Source: Streptomyces marinisediminis
GTDB lineage: Bacteria > Actinomycetota > Actinomycetes > Streptomycetales > Streptomycetaceae
Direction: 5' to 3'
DNA: 64,000 nucleotides
Assembly: GCF_026262575.1 (NCBI RefSeq)
Contig: NZ_JAPKFL010000003.1
Coordinates: 186,001 to 250,000, forward strand
Shown: piece by piece, positions 53,713 through 62,669 of the stretch
Layout of the letters: each line of letters opens with the position of its first letter
How positions within the stretch are numbered: position 1 is the first letter of the stretch
Notes under the pieces: model-generated
Told to the model about the DNA's origin: nothing
The model's input: the letters and a program-made list of their open reading frames with translations, nothing else
Database searches by the model: none
Position numbers and translations under genes: made by a program

Positions 53713-54936
53713 TCAGTTGCCCCTCTCGGCGGCGGAGTCGGCGGGGTCGTCGGCGAAGGACGCGAGGTACTCGGCGAACTGCGCGCGCTCCTCGTCGATC
53801 AGCGCGTGCCCGTCGGCGTAGGCGTTCTCGAAGATCGCCATGGTGTCGGGGTCGGGCATGGTGCGGATCTTCTCCCGCACGCCGCGGCCCAGCTCCTCGC
53901 TCTCTTCCTCCAGGCCCGCGAAGAACGCCTCGTCGGCCAGGCCCTCGGCCTCCAGGTAGGCGCGCAGCCGCTGGATCGGGTCCTTGGCCTCCCAGGCCGC
54001 CCGCTCGCCGTCGGTGCGGTAGCGGGTCGGGTCGTCGGAGGTGGTGTGGGCGCCCATGCGGTAGGTGAACGCCTCCACCAGCATGGGGCCCTGACCGGAG
54101 CGGGCGTGCTCCAGCGCGGCCCGGGTCACCGCCAGCACCGCCAGCACGTCGTTGCCGTCCACCCGCACGCCGGGGAAGCCGTAGCCGGCGGCGCGCTGGT
54201 AGATCGGCACCCGGGACTGCTTCTCGGTGGGCTCGGAGATCGCCCACTGGTTGTTCTGGCAGAAGAACACCACCGGCGCGTTGTAGACGGCGGCGAAGGT
54301 GAACGCCTCCGCGACGTCGCCCTGGCTGGAGGCGCCGTCACCGAAGTAGGCGACGACGGCCGAGTCCGCGCCGTCCTTGCTCACTCCCATGGCGTAGCCG
54401 GTGGCGTGCAGCGTCTGGGAGCCGATGACGATGGTGTAGAGGTGGAAGTTGTTGCTGTTGGGGTCCCAGCCGCCGTTGTTCACGCCGCGGAACATGCCCA
54501 GCAGGTTCGCCGGGTCCACGCCCCGGCACCAGGCCACACCGTGCTCGCGGTAGGTGGGGAAGACGTAGTCGTCGTCGCGCAGCGCCCGGCCGGAGCCGAT
54601 CTGCGCGGCCTCCTGGCCCAGCAGCGAGGCCCACAGGCCCAGCTCGCCCTGGCGCTGGAGCGAGGTGGCCTCGGCGTCGAAGCGACGCGTCAGCACCATG
54701 TCGCGGTACAGGCCCCGCAGCTCGTCCGGGCTCAGGTCGATGGCGTAGTCAGGGTGCTCGACGCGCTCCCCCTCGGGGGTGAGCAGTTGCACCAGCTCAG
54801 GCTGCGCGGGGGCGGCCGGAGCGGTGGGCTGCGCGGCCTTCCGCTTCGCGGGCGCCTTCTTGGCGGGCGTCTTGGCCGCCGTGCGCTTTCCGCTGCTGCG
54901 CGTCGTCCCGCGCGCGGCAGTGCTTTCCACGGTCAC
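53713..54936 (-). CDS. bkdA: Branched-chain ketoacid dehydrogenase E1 alpha (copy 2)
   Basis: 407 aa. The TPP motif is GDGASSQGDVAEAFTFAAVY through CQNNQ, and MGAHTTSDDPTRYR is the conserved loop. Unlike copy 1 it has a ~45-residue N-terminal extension rich in Lys, Ala and Pro (KTPAKKAPAKRKAAQPTAPA), probably disordered and positively charged. GTG 54936 follows GGAGGAG. First gene of the minus-strand operon; an AT-rich, palindrome-containing region precedes it. Confidence 0.94.
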   Translation of the reverse strand: MTVESTAARGTTRSSGKRTAAKTPAKKAPAKRKAAQPTAPAAPAQPELVQLLTPEGERVEHPDYAIDLSPDELRGLYRDMVLTRRFDAEATSLQRQGELGLWASLLGQEAAQIGSGRALRDDDYVFPTYREHGVAWCRGVDPANLLGMFRGVNNGGWDPNSNNFHLYTIVIGSQTLHATGYAMGVSKDGADSAVVAYFGDGASSQGDVAEAFTFAAVYNAPVVFFCQNNQWAISEPTEKQSRVPIYQRAAGYGFPGVRVDGNDVLAVLAVTRAALEHARSGQGPMLVEAFTYRMGAHTTSDDPTRYRTDGERAAWEAKDPIQRLRAYLEAEGLADEAFFAGLEEESEELGRGVREKIRTMPDPDTMAIFENAYADGHALIDEERAQFAEYLASFADDPADSAAERGN

Positions 54937-55285
54937 GTGTGCTCCTCCGTCTGTCCGGCCCCCGGGGTCTCCGGATGAGCCAGTGCGGCTCGCCCGGTGC
55001 CGCTACGGCGCACGGGGTGGGGTGCGGCGCGGTCGGCCCGAGCGGTGACAGCTTGTCCCGTTCGACGGCCCGCCGAGGGCACGTTACCCAGTCTTCCCGT
55101 ATGGGTGCGAAGCACCTCTGACCTGCAATTTTCCTTGGATTTCCAAGTAAACCGCGCGTGGGGTGGGGGTCAGCCGGGAACGTCACTGGTCACAGCCTTG
55201 CAGGCCCGAAGGACAAGCGCACGTTATCCGAGGGGGACGGGCTTCGGGAAGAGCAAGCGGGGGATCAGTATGTGAGACTGGCGTT
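54937..55285. other. Divergent regulatory region, second bkd operon and response regulator
   Basis: 349 bases without a gene. It is much less GC-rich around 55123-55155, where CTTGGATTTCCAAG (55134-55147) is a perfect palindrome, plausibly an operator for the bkd operon. Promoters for both directions should lie here. Confidence 0.6.
55134..55147. promoter_or_regulatory. Palindrome upstream of the second bkd operon
   Basis: CTTGG-ATTT-CCAAG with an AT centre, in an AT-rich patch 198 bases upstream of the E1alpha start. It fits an Lrp-type (BkdR) or other dimeric regulator; no consensus known to me matches exactly. Confidence 0.4.
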
Positions 55286-55942
55286 GTGGGCGAATCGGGT
55301 CAGATCCGGGTGTTCCTCCTCGACGATCACGAGGTCGTCCGCCGCGGGGTGCGCGAGCTGCTGGCCACCGAGGCGGACATCGAGGTCGTCGGCGAGGCCG
55401 GCACGGCGGCGGAGGCGCTCACCCGCATCCCGGCCGTGCGGCCGGACGTCGCCGTGCTCGACGTGCGCCTGCCCGACGGCAGCGGGGTGGAGGTCTGCCG
55501 CGAGATCCGCTCCCGGCACCAGGAGGTGCGGTGCCTGATGCTCACCTCCTACGCCGACGACGAGGCGCTCTTCGAGGCGATCGTGGCCGGGGCCTCCGGG
55601 TACGTGCTGAAGGCCATCCGGGGCACCGACCTGCTCGGCGCGGTGCGCGACGTCGCCGCCGGCCACTCCCTGCTCGACCCCGTGGCCACCCAGCGCGTGC
55701 TGGACCGGCTGCGCGCCGCCCCCCGGGGCGGCCCGCTGGCCGGGCTGACGGACCAGGAGCGGCGCATCCTCGACCTGATCGGTGAGGGCCTGACCAACCG
55801 GGCGATCGGCGCGCGGCTGCACCTGGCGGAGAAGACGGTGAAGAACTACGTCTCCGGGCTGCTGGCCAAGCTCGGCATGGAGCGCCGCGCCCAGGCCGCC
55901 GCCTACGTCGCCCGCCTCCACGCCGACGAGTCCCACCACTGA
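55286..55942 (+). CDS. NarL/LuxR-type response regulator (DevR-like)
   Basis: 218 aa. Receiver domain: [18 protein letters not shown], phospho-acceptor Asp in [13 protein letters not shown], Thr/Lys region [10 protein letters not shown] and YVLKAIRG. Lux[24 protein letters not shown] then [20 protein letters not shown]. It resembles DevR/DosR. No histidine kinase is adjacent, so it is an orphan here; the next genes are Ser/Thr kinases. Start GTG 55286 chosen because it begins the fold; the frame is open further upstream. Confidence 0.9.
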   Translation: MGESGQIRVFLLDDHEVVRRGVRELLATEADIEVVGEAGTAAEALTRIPAVRPDVAVLDVRLPDGSGVEVCREIRSRHQEVRCLMLTSYADDEALFEAIVAGASGYVLKAIRGTDLLGAVRDVAAGHSLLDPVATQRVLDRLRAAPRGGPLAGLTDQERRILDLIGEGLTNRAIGARLHLAEKTVKNYVSGLLAKLGMERRAQAAAYVARLHADESHH

Positions 55943-56236
55943 CGGCGCCCCCGCGCGCCGGACGCGCCGGGTCGGGGCAGCCGTCCGTCCGGCGTTCCCG
56001 GGCCGGGCCCCGCGGCAACGGGGCGGCGGGACTCCGGCGGAGGGCGCGGGGCCCCGGAGCGCGCGGCCACGGGCGTGCAGGCGTGCGGACGGCGTCCGGG
56101 CCGCACGGAGCGAGCCGTGCGGACGGGACCCCGGCCGCACGGACGCGAGCCGCGTGGGCGATATCCGGGGTGTGGGGACGCACGCCGTGCGGGAGGGGAC
56201 CGGGGCGGCCCCGGCCCCCGCGGGCGGGGCCGGGCG

Positions 56237-58003
56237 TTACGGCGTCGTGCCCACGCCCTCCGCGGTGCCACCCGGCTCGCCGCCACCGGTGTTGCCGCCC
56301 GAGGTTCCGGCCGGGTCGCCGCCTCCGCCGCCGGGGGCGCCGCCCTGGTCCCCGCCGCTGGCTTCGCCGCCAGTGGCCTCGCCGCCGCCGCCCGCGTCGT
56401 CGCCGCCGCCGCCGGTGTCGCCGCCGCCGGTCTCGCCACCGCCGCCGGTGTCGGTACCGCCGGTGTCGCCGCCGCCGGTGTCCGTGCCGCCGCCGTCCGT
56501 GCCACCGGTCGTCGGTTCGCCCGACGGACCGCTCGGGTCGTCGGAGGGCTCCCGCGGAGTGATGGGCGGGTCCGGGGTGCCCGGGTCCCGGGGCTCCGGG
56601 TAGCCGCCGCCCGTCCCCTCCTCGGTGGGCGCCTCGTTCGACGGCGTGTCCTCCGGCTCCTGCGACGCCTCGCTCTCCTCGTCGGAGGGGGTGGCCGAGG
56701 TGGTCTCGGTGACCGGGCCCGTGCCGCCGCCGTCCTCACCGGTGTTGTTCAGCGCGAACAGGATGCCCGCCGCCACGGCGAGCACCGCGAAGAAGGAGAC
56801 GAGGGCGTACTTCAGGCCGCTGCCGCCGCGGCCGCCCTCCCGGGGGTCGCCGTCGTAGCCCCCGGAGGCCGCCCGGGGGTGGCCCCAGTCGTCCCGGTCG
56901 GGGCGGCCCAGCAGCATGCCGGGCTGCGCCGCGGTGTCGCCCAGCCGCGCGGTGGCGTCGTACCCGCCGCCCGCGGCCCCGGCCACCGCGCCCAGCCCCA
57001 TCGCCGGGGTGGCGCCGGTGGTGTGCACCGAGCCGGTGTTCCACAGGCCGCCGGTGTGGCTGCCCTGCTCCTGGAGCTGGCGCAGCGCGTACCCGATGAG
57101 GCCGCGCATCTCCTCGGCGGACTGGAAGCGGTCGTCCGGGTCCTTGGCCAGCGACCGCATGACCAGGCCGTCCAGCTCGGGCGGCACGCCGTCCGTGACC
57201 TCCGACGGCCGCACCGGCTCGTCCTGCACGTGCTGGTAGACCACCGACAGCGGCGTCTCGCCGGTGAACGGCGGGCGGCGCGTCAGCAGCTCGTAGAGCA
57301 GGCAGCCCGTCGCGTAGAGGTCGGAGCGGGCGTCCACCGTCTTGCCGAGCGCCTGCTCGGGGGAGAGGTACTGCGGCGTGCCCATGACCATGCCGGTCTG
57401 CGTCATCGTCGTGGAGACGCCGTGCAGCGCGCGGGCGATGCCGAAGTCCATCACCTTGACGGCGCCGGTGTCGGTGATGATCACGTTGGCGGGCTTGATG
57501 TCGCGGTGCACGATGCCGTGCTGGTGGCTGTAGGCGAGGGCCTCCAGCACGCCGGAGACGATGATCAGCGCCTGGTCCGGGGGCGGGGCGTCCGCGGTGA
57601 GCAGCAGCTCGCGGATCGTGCGGCCCTCGACGAGCTCCATCACGATGTAGGGCACCGTCGCGCCGTCCGCCGTGTCCTCGCCGGAGTCGTACACGGCGAC
57701 GACGGCGTGGTGGTTGAGGCCCGCGACGGACTGCGCCTCGCGGGTGAAGCGGGCCTTGGCCGTCGGGTCCTCGGCGAGATCGGCGCGCAGCAGCTTGACG
57801 GCCACGGTGCGGCCCAGCCGGACGTCCTCGGCGGCGAAGACCTCCGCCATGCCGCCCCGGCCCAGGCGCCGCGTCAGCCGGTAGCGGCCGTCCCCGACGA
57901 GACCGCCGTTCCCCCACCCTTCGGACCCGGAGGGCGGGGTGGACGCGCCGTTGCCCGGCTCGTCGGGGCCCTGGGGGCCTCCCGGGGTCTGCGTCTGTCC
58001 CAT
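56237..58003 (-). CDS. Ser/Thr protein kinase with TM helix and Gly/Thr-rich ectodomain
   Basis: 588 aa. Kinase domain residues ~35-300: GRGGMAEVF (P-loop), AVKLLR (Lys), HRDIKPANVI (catalytic loop), VMDFGIARAL (DFG), and the activation loop MTQTGMVMGTPQYLSPEQ. A membrane helix follows at about 400-420 (YALVSFFAVLAVAAGILFAL). The extracellular part is acidic then Gly/Asp/Thr repeats (GGGDTGGTDTGGG), with no PASTA domain. ATG 58003 has GCGAGGAC upstream. Divergent from a second, related kinase; probably a duplication. Confidence 0.9.
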   Translation of the reverse strand: MGQTQTPGGPQGPDEPGNGASTPPSGSEGWGNGGLVGDGRYRLTRRLGRGGMAEVFAAEDVRLGRTVAVKLLRADLAEDPTAKARFTREAQSVAGLNHHAVVAVYDSGEDTADGATVPYIVMELVEGRTIRELLLTADAPPPDQALIIVSGVLEALAYSHQHGIVHRDIKPANVIITDTGAVKVMDFGIARALHGVSTTMTQTGMVMGTPQYLSPEQALGKTVDARSDLYATGCLLYELLTRRPPFTGETPLSVVYQHVQDEPVRPSEVTDGVPPELDGLVMRSLAKDPDDRFQSAEEMRGLIGYALRQLQEQGSHTGGLWNTGSVHTTGATPAMGLGAVAGAAGGGYDATARLGDTAAQPGMLLGRPDRDDWGHPRAASGGYDGDPREGGRGGSGLKYALVSFFAVLAVAAGILFALNNTGEDGGGTGPVTETTSATPSDEESEASQEPEDTPSNEAPTEEGTGGGYPEPRDPGTPDPPITPREPSDDPSGPSGEPTTGGTDGGGTDTGGGDTGGTDTGGGGETGGGDTGGGGDDAGGGGEATGGEASGGDQGGAPGGGGGDPAGTSGGNTGGGEPGGTAEGVGTTP

Positions 58004-58298
58004 CAGTCCTCGCCGTGTCTGGAACCCGCCGGGTGCGGGCGCGCGTGTGGGGGGATGGAAGAGCCATCCAAGCCGCTGCGGGTTGGGCGTGGCAAGTCGC
58101 GTCCACGGCGCCGGCTCCGCCCCGGCGCCGGGCCCGCCACATCCCGTGCAACCGGTCACGGAACGGGCACGTGGCTTGACTCGTCACACCCCTGGGGCAG
58201 ACTTGGGCTGGCATGGGGGAAGCCCGAGCAGCTACAGCAACCGTACATGCGCAGAGCCCGGGCTCCCGGGCCTGCGGCGCCGAGGGGGAACAGGCACC

Positions 58299-60089
58299 AT
58301 GAGCGAGGTCGGCGGCGCGCAGCCAGGCGGTTTCGAGGGCGGCACCGTCGGAGGCGGCCGCTACCAGCTCCGGGACCTGCTGGGCGCGGGCGGCATGGCC
58401 TCCGTCCACCTCGCCTACGACTCGGTGCTGGACCGCCAGGTCGCGGTGAAGACGCTCCACTCGGAGCTGGGCCGCGAGGCCGCGTTCCGCGAGCGGTTCC
58501 GCCGCGAGGCGCAGGCCGTCGCCAAGCTCGCGCACACCAACATCGTCTCCGTCTACGACTCGGGCGAGGACACCCTCCAGGGCGCCGTCGTGCCCTACAT
58601 CGTCATGGAGTACGTCGACGGCAAGCCGCTGCGCACCGAGCTGGACGAGGACATCCGGCGGCACGGCGCGATGCCCACCGAGAAGGCGCTGAAGATCACC
58701 GGTGACGTGCTGGCGGCGCTGGACGCCAGCCACGAACTGGGCCTGGTGCACCGCGACATCAAGCCGGGCAACGTGATGATGACGCGCCGCGGCGTGGTCA
58801 AGGTCATGGACTTCGGCATCGCCCGGGCGATGGAGTCCGGGGTGACGTCCATGACGCAGACGGGCATGGTCGTCGGCACCCCGCAGTACCTCTCCCCCGA
58901 GCAGGCGCTCGGCCGCGGCGTCGACGCCCGCTCCGACCTCTACACCGTCGGCATCATGCTCTTCGAGCTGCTCACCGGGCGGCTGCCGTTCGACGCCGAC
59001 TCCCCGCTGGCCATCGCCTACGCGCACGTCCAGGAGGAACCGGTCGCGCCCTCCTCGATCAACCGCTCCGTCCCGCCCGCCGCGGACGCGATCGTCGCCC
59101 GCGCGCTGCGGAAGAACCCGAACGAGCGGTTCCCCACGGCCGAGGCGATGCGCGCCGAGTGCGCCCGCGTCGCCGGCTCGGGGGCCGCGGCGGGCGCGGC
59201 ACCGGTGATCGTCAGCGGCGGCCCCGCCCCCGGCAGCGGCGCGGGGGTGGCGCAGTCCGTCTTCCCACCGGTCAGCGCCACCGGCACCCCGCCCCCGCCG
59301 AGCACCCTGCCGATGGGCGGCATGGGCGGCCAGGGCATGGGCGGGCAGCCCGCGGGCGCACAGGGCGGATACGCGGCGCCGTACGGGCAGCCGCAGGGCG
59401 GCTACGGCCCGTCCACCCCGCCGCCCGGCCACCCCCAGGGCTACGCCACGCCCCCGCCCGCCTACGGCTACCCGCACCCGCAGGGCCCCGCCACGCCCCC
59501 GCCCCAGGGCACCCCGGGCGCGGGCGGTGGCGGCCGAGGCAACCGCGGCGTGCTGATGATCGCGCTGGCCGGGGTCACCGCCCTGGTGATCATCGCGGCC
59601 GTGGTCGCCGTCAACCTGCTCAACGACGGCGGGGACGACCCGGTGGCCAAGCCCACCCAGGGGGCCACGGAGGAGCCGGGCGCCACCGAGGGCCCCGGCG
59701 GCGAGCCGGGCCCGGACCCCGACCCGACGTTGGTCGGAGACGGCCAGGACGGCGAAGGCGAAGACGACGGCGCGGGCTTCAAGGACGAGGACAAGACCAA
59801 GACGATCGACGCCGAGGAGTGCACCGAGGCGTACGACTACAACTGGGGGGACGAGGAGGACGAGGAGGACAACCGCGTGTCCATGCCCGACCTCACCTTC
59901 CACCACATCGACTCGGTCAAGGACTGCGTCCGCGAGGCGGGCTGGGTGCTCGACACCGACCTGTCCTACGAGGACGAGAACATCTACGGCAAGAACACCG
60001 TCCTGAAGCAGTCCCCGAAGCCCTACGAGGCGTTCGACCCGGACGAGGACAAGGTCAAGCTCGTCGTCTCCACCGGCAACGCGGGCTGA
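58299..60089 (+). CDS. Ser/Thr protein kinase with PASTA-like ectodomain
   Basis: 596 aa. Kinase domain ~15-280: GAGGMASVHLAYDSV, VAVKTL, HRDIKPGNVMM, VMDFGIARAM, and activation loop MTQTGMVVGTPQYLSPEQ. A long Pro/Gly/Gln-rich linker (370-430), a membrane helix (LMIALAGVTALVIIAAVVAV), an acidic stretch and one C-terminal PASTA-like unit (VSMPDLTFHHIDSVKDCVRE, ending VKLVVSTGNAG). PASTA kinases sense muropeptides; a single unit is fewer than in PknB. GAGGGGG precedes ATG 58299. Confidence 0.9.
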   Translation: MSEVGGAQPGGFEGGTVGGGRYQLRDLLGAGGMASVHLAYDSVLDRQVAVKTLHSELGREAAFRERFRREAQAVAKLAHTNIVSVYDSGEDTLQGAVVPYIVMEYVDGKPLRTELDEDIRRHGAMPTEKALKITGDVLAALDASHELGLVHRDIKPGNVMMTRRGVVKVMDFGIARAMESGVTSMTQTGMVVGTPQYLSPEQALGRGVDARSDLYTVGIMLFELLTGRLPFDADSPLAIAYAHVQEEPVAPSSINRSVPPAADAIVARALRKNPNERFPTAEAMRAECARVAGSGAAAGAAPVIVSGGPAPGSGAGVAQSVFPPVSATGTPPPPSTLPMGGMGGQGMGGQPAGAQGGYAAPYGQPQGGYGPSTPPPGHPQGYATPPPAYGYPHPQGPATPPPQGTPGAGGGGRGNRGVLMIALAGVTALVIIAAVVAVNLLNDGGDDPVAKPTQGATEEPGATEGPGGEPGPDPDPTLVGDGQDGEGEDDGAGFKDEDKTKTIDAEECTEAYDYNWGDEEDEEDNRVSMPDLTFHHIDSVKDCVREAGWVLDTDLSYEDENIYGKNTVLKQSPKPYEAFDPDEDKVKLVVSTGNAG

Positions 60090-60546
60090 CCCCGGCGCCG
60101 TTCGAGCAGCCCGCGCACCCGGGCGCCGCCCGCCCCTCCGGGGCTCCCGTGACGCCGCCCGGGTGGGCGCTGGCCGCCCCCCCCGGGGGCTCCCGCGCGG
60201 GCGTCGTCCGAGGGGTTGGGTGCCGTGCCGTCCGCTCCGGTGTGTGGCGCGGGCTCGGCCTGCTCGCGTTCCGTGCGTACGTCCGTCTCCGTGCCGCCCG
60301 CGTGCCGTCTCCGTGCCGCCCGCGTGCCGCTCCGGCTGAGGGTGCTGCCCGACTCCGGGCGTCCCCGCGCCGGTGCCGCCCACGGTGCTGCGCGCTGCGG
60401 CGTCGGTGTGCGGGAGGCGTCGCCGGGTTCCCGCCCGGCACCGTCCCCGAGCCCTCGCGCCGCGCCCGCCGCGGGCTCCCTCGGTGCGGCCGGCGCACGG
60501 CGGCGAGCGGTCGGCGTATCGCATCGCGGACGGGGGGCGGGCGTGC

Positions 60547-60559
60547 ATACCTGTTGTAT
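60547..60559. promoter_or_regulatory. Candidate GntR operator
   Basis: ATACCTGTTGTAT has perfect arms ATAC/GTAT around CTGTT, ending just before the -10 box TAAGAT (60561-60566). Autorepression of the gntR-MFS pair would follow from occupancy. Confidence 0.45.
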
Positions 60560-60560
60560 C

Positions 60561-60566
60561 TAAGAT
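60561..60566 (+). promoter_or_regulatory. -10 box, probable leaderless gntR
   Basis: TAAGAT six bases before the ATG at 60573; no SD. Confidence 0.5.
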
Positions 60567-60572
60567 GTGTGC

Positions 60573-61247
60573 ATGCCTTCCGCCGCGCGTGTCGCCGCCG
60601 ACGCCCCCGCCAAGCCCGTGCCCGCCGCCGAACGGGTCTACGGGCACGTGAAACAGGGCGTGCTGGAACGGCGGTACGAGGGCGGGACGCTGCTGACGGA
60701 GGGCGAGCTCGCCGAGGCCGTCGGGGTGTCGCGGACCCCGGTGCGCGAGGCGCTGCTGCGGCTGGAGGCGGACGGCCTGCTGCGGCTGTACCCGAAGAAG
60801 GGCGCCCTCGTGCTGCCCGTCTCCGCGCAGGAGATCGGGGACGTCGTGGAGACCCGGCTGCTGGTCGAGGAGCACGCGGCGCGCAGAGCCGCGCCACCGC
60901 CACCGGGGCTCGTCGCGGAGCTGGAGGAGCTGCTGGCGCGCCAGCGGGCGCTCGCCGAGGCCGGGGATCTGGCCCAGGTCGCCGTCGTCGACCGGTGCTT
61001 CCACGCCACCATCGTCCGCGCCACCGGCAACCAGATCCTCACCCGCCTGTACGACCAGCTCCGCGACCGCCAACTGCGCATGGGCGTCGCGCTGATGCAC
61101 GCCCACCCCGGCCGCGTGGCCCAGAACCTCACCGAGCACGGCGAGATCCTCGACGCCCTGCGCGCCGGGGACGCGGAGGCCGCCGTGGCCGCCGTCCACC
61201 GGCACGTCAGCTCGGTGCACCGGCTGCTGCGCGGAGACCTGCGGTGA
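60573..61247 (+). CDS. GntR-family regulator (FCD/FadR subgroup)
   Basis: 224 aa. N-terminal winged helix (GGTLLTEGELAEAVGVSRTP, then VREALLRLEADGLLRLYPKK) and an all-helical FCD ligand domain with metal-type residues in VVDRCFHATIVRATGN, EHGEILDALR and AAVHRHV. FCD members respond to organic acids or metal-linked ligands. It overlaps the MFS gene by GTGA, so it most likely controls export or uptake of that transporter's substrate. Confidence 0.9.
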   Translation: MPSAARVAADAPAKPVPAAERVYGHVKQGVLERRYEGGTLLTEGELAEAVGVSRTPVREALLRLEADGLLRLYPKKGALVLPVSAQEIGDVVETRLLVEEHAARRAAPPPPGLVAELEELLARQRALAEAGDLAQVAVVDRCFHATIVRATGNQILTRLYDQLRDRQLRMGVALMHAHPGRVAQNLTEHGEILDALRAGDAEAAVAAVHRHVSSVHRLLRGDLR

Positions 61248-62539
61248 CGGCCGCCGCCCGGCCGCCCGGGGACCCGCCCGGCGGCCGGCGCGCCGTGGCG
61301 ATGTGGGGCCTGGGCGTCACCGTCTACTTCGTCGCCGTCACCTACCGCACGTCGCTGGGCGTCGCCGGGATCGAGGCCGCGGACCGGTTCGCCGTCAACG
61401 CCTCGGCGCTGTCGACGTTCTCCCTGCTGCAACTCCTGGTCTACGCGAGCCTCCAGATACCCGTCGGCCTGCTCGTGGACCGCTGGGGCACCCGCAGGGT
61501 GCTGTCGCTGGGCATCGTGCTGTTCACCTGCGGCCAGTTCGGCTTCGCGCTCGCCGAGTCCTACCCGGTGGCCCTGCTCTGCCGCGCGCTGCTGGGCTGC
61601 GGGGACGCGATGACGTTTATCAGCGTGCTGCGGCTGGGCGGGCGCTGGTTCCCCGGGCGGCGCGGTCCGCTGGTCGCCCAACTGGCCGCGCTCATCGGCA
61701 TGGCGGGCAACCTCGTCACCACGCTCGTGCTGGCCCGCGTGCTGACCGCCTTCGGGTGGACGCCGACGTTCGCCGGGAGCGCCGTGGGCGGCGCCCTGGT
61801 GCTCGTGCTGGTGCTGCTGTTCCTGAAGGACCAGCCGCCCGGGTACGAGGCCGGCCCGGTGCGCCACACCGGCCCCGGGTACGTGCGGCGGCAGATCGTC
61901 GCGGCCTGGCGGGAGCCGGGCACGCGGCTGGGCATGTGGGTGCACTTCACCACCCAGTTCCCCGCCATGGTGTTCCTGCTGCTGTGGGGACTGCCGTTTC
62001 TCGTGGAGGCCCAGGGGATGTCCATCGCGGGCGCGGGCGGGCTGCTCACCGTCGTCGTGCTGTCCAACATGGTGATCGGACTGGTGTACGGACAGACGAT
62101 CGCGCGGCACCACGGGGCCCGGGCGCCGCTGGCGTTGGGCACCGTCGGCGCCACGGCGCTGCTGTGGGGAACGGTGCTGGCCTGGCCCGGGCAGGCGCCC
62201 CTGGCGCTGCTCGTCGCGCTCTGCGTGGTGCTGGGCGCCTGCGGGCCGGCGTCCATGATCGGCTTCGACTTCGCCCGGCCCGCGAACCCGCCGGAGCGTC
62301 AGGGCACCGCCTCCGGGATCGTCAACATGGGCGGTTTCACGGCGTCCATGACGACGCTGCTGGCCATCGGCGTGCTGCTGGACGTCACGGGGGACGCCTT
62401 CCGCGTCGCCTTCTCGGCCGTGTTCGTGCTCCAGGCGCTCGGCCTCAGCCAGATCCTGCGGCTGCGGCGGCGCGCGGACCGGCGCGAGCGCGAACGCGTC
62501 GTCGCCAGCCGCGTGGAGGCCGTCCACGTCCCGGTGTGA
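61244..62539 (+). CDS. MFS transporter
   Basis: 431 aa, about 12 hydrophobic helices. The loop after helix 2 reads VDRWGTRRVLSLG (the GxxxDRxGRR-like MFS motif), and LGGRWFPGRRGPLVAQLA marks a family of small-molecule transporters. Helix-rich stretches such as LLLWGLPFLV and VVLSNMVIGLVYGQTI follow. Substrate unknown; GntR regulation suggests a catabolic or efflux role. GTG 61244 overlaps the gntR stop (GTGA). Confidence 0.9.
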   Translation: MTAAARPPGDPPGGRRAVAMWGLGVTVYFVAVTYRTSLGVAGIEAADRFAVNASALSTFSLLQLLVYASLQIPVGLLVDRWGTRRVLSLGIVLFTCGQFGFALAESYPVALLCRALLGCGDAMTFISVLRLGGRWFPGRRGPLVAQLAALIGMAGNLVTTLVLARVLTAFGWTPTFAGSAVGGALVLVLVLLFLKDQPPGYEAGPVRHTGPGYVRRQIVAAWREPGTRLGMWVHFTTQFPAMVFLLLWGLPFLVEAQGMSIAGAGGLLTVVVLSNMVIGLVYGQTIARHHGARAPLALGTVGATALLWGTVLAWPGQAPLALLVALCVVLGACGPASMIGFDFARPANPPERQGTASGIVNMGGFTASMTTLLAIGVLLDVTGDAFRVAFSAVFVLQALGLSQILRLRRRADRRERERVVASRVEAVHVPV

Positions 62540-62627
62540 GGGACCCGGCCGTACCCCGGCCCCGCCCGCCCGCCGCGACGGCGCCCCGGCGGGGCCCGGC
62601 GGCACGCAGCCCGGGCTCAGGCGTCAC

Positions 62628-62669
62628 GGCGTCACGGGATCACGGCGTCACGGGATCACGGCGTCACGG
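62628..62669. repeat. 16-bp direct repeat at the end of the isomerase-like gene
   Basis: Two full copies of GGCGTCACGGGATCAC and a third partial copy, covering the stop codon of the minus-strand gene at 62656. Slippage here would alter its last codons and stop. Confidence 0.75.

Larger units (their letters stand above)
60090..60572. other. 483-base intergenic region before gntR
   Basis: No supportable gene. It contains a 22-base tandem repeat of two copies (60284-60305 and 60306-60327, CGTCTCCGTGCCGCCCGCGT...) and, at the right end, the gntR promoter and a candidate operator. The rest is GC-rich with no long conserved frame. Confidence 0.6.

Noticed and set aside
56736..61220. 1494-codon open frame on the minus strand
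   Set aside because: Antisense shadow of the two kinases and gntR in GC-rich sequence; no domain visible.
4000..62000. Other TTA (bldA) codons
   Set aside because: Every other TTA/TAA triplet I noticed in genes falls out of frame (for example GGT-TAC at 3038 and GTT-TAC at 14186) or in intergenic DNA.
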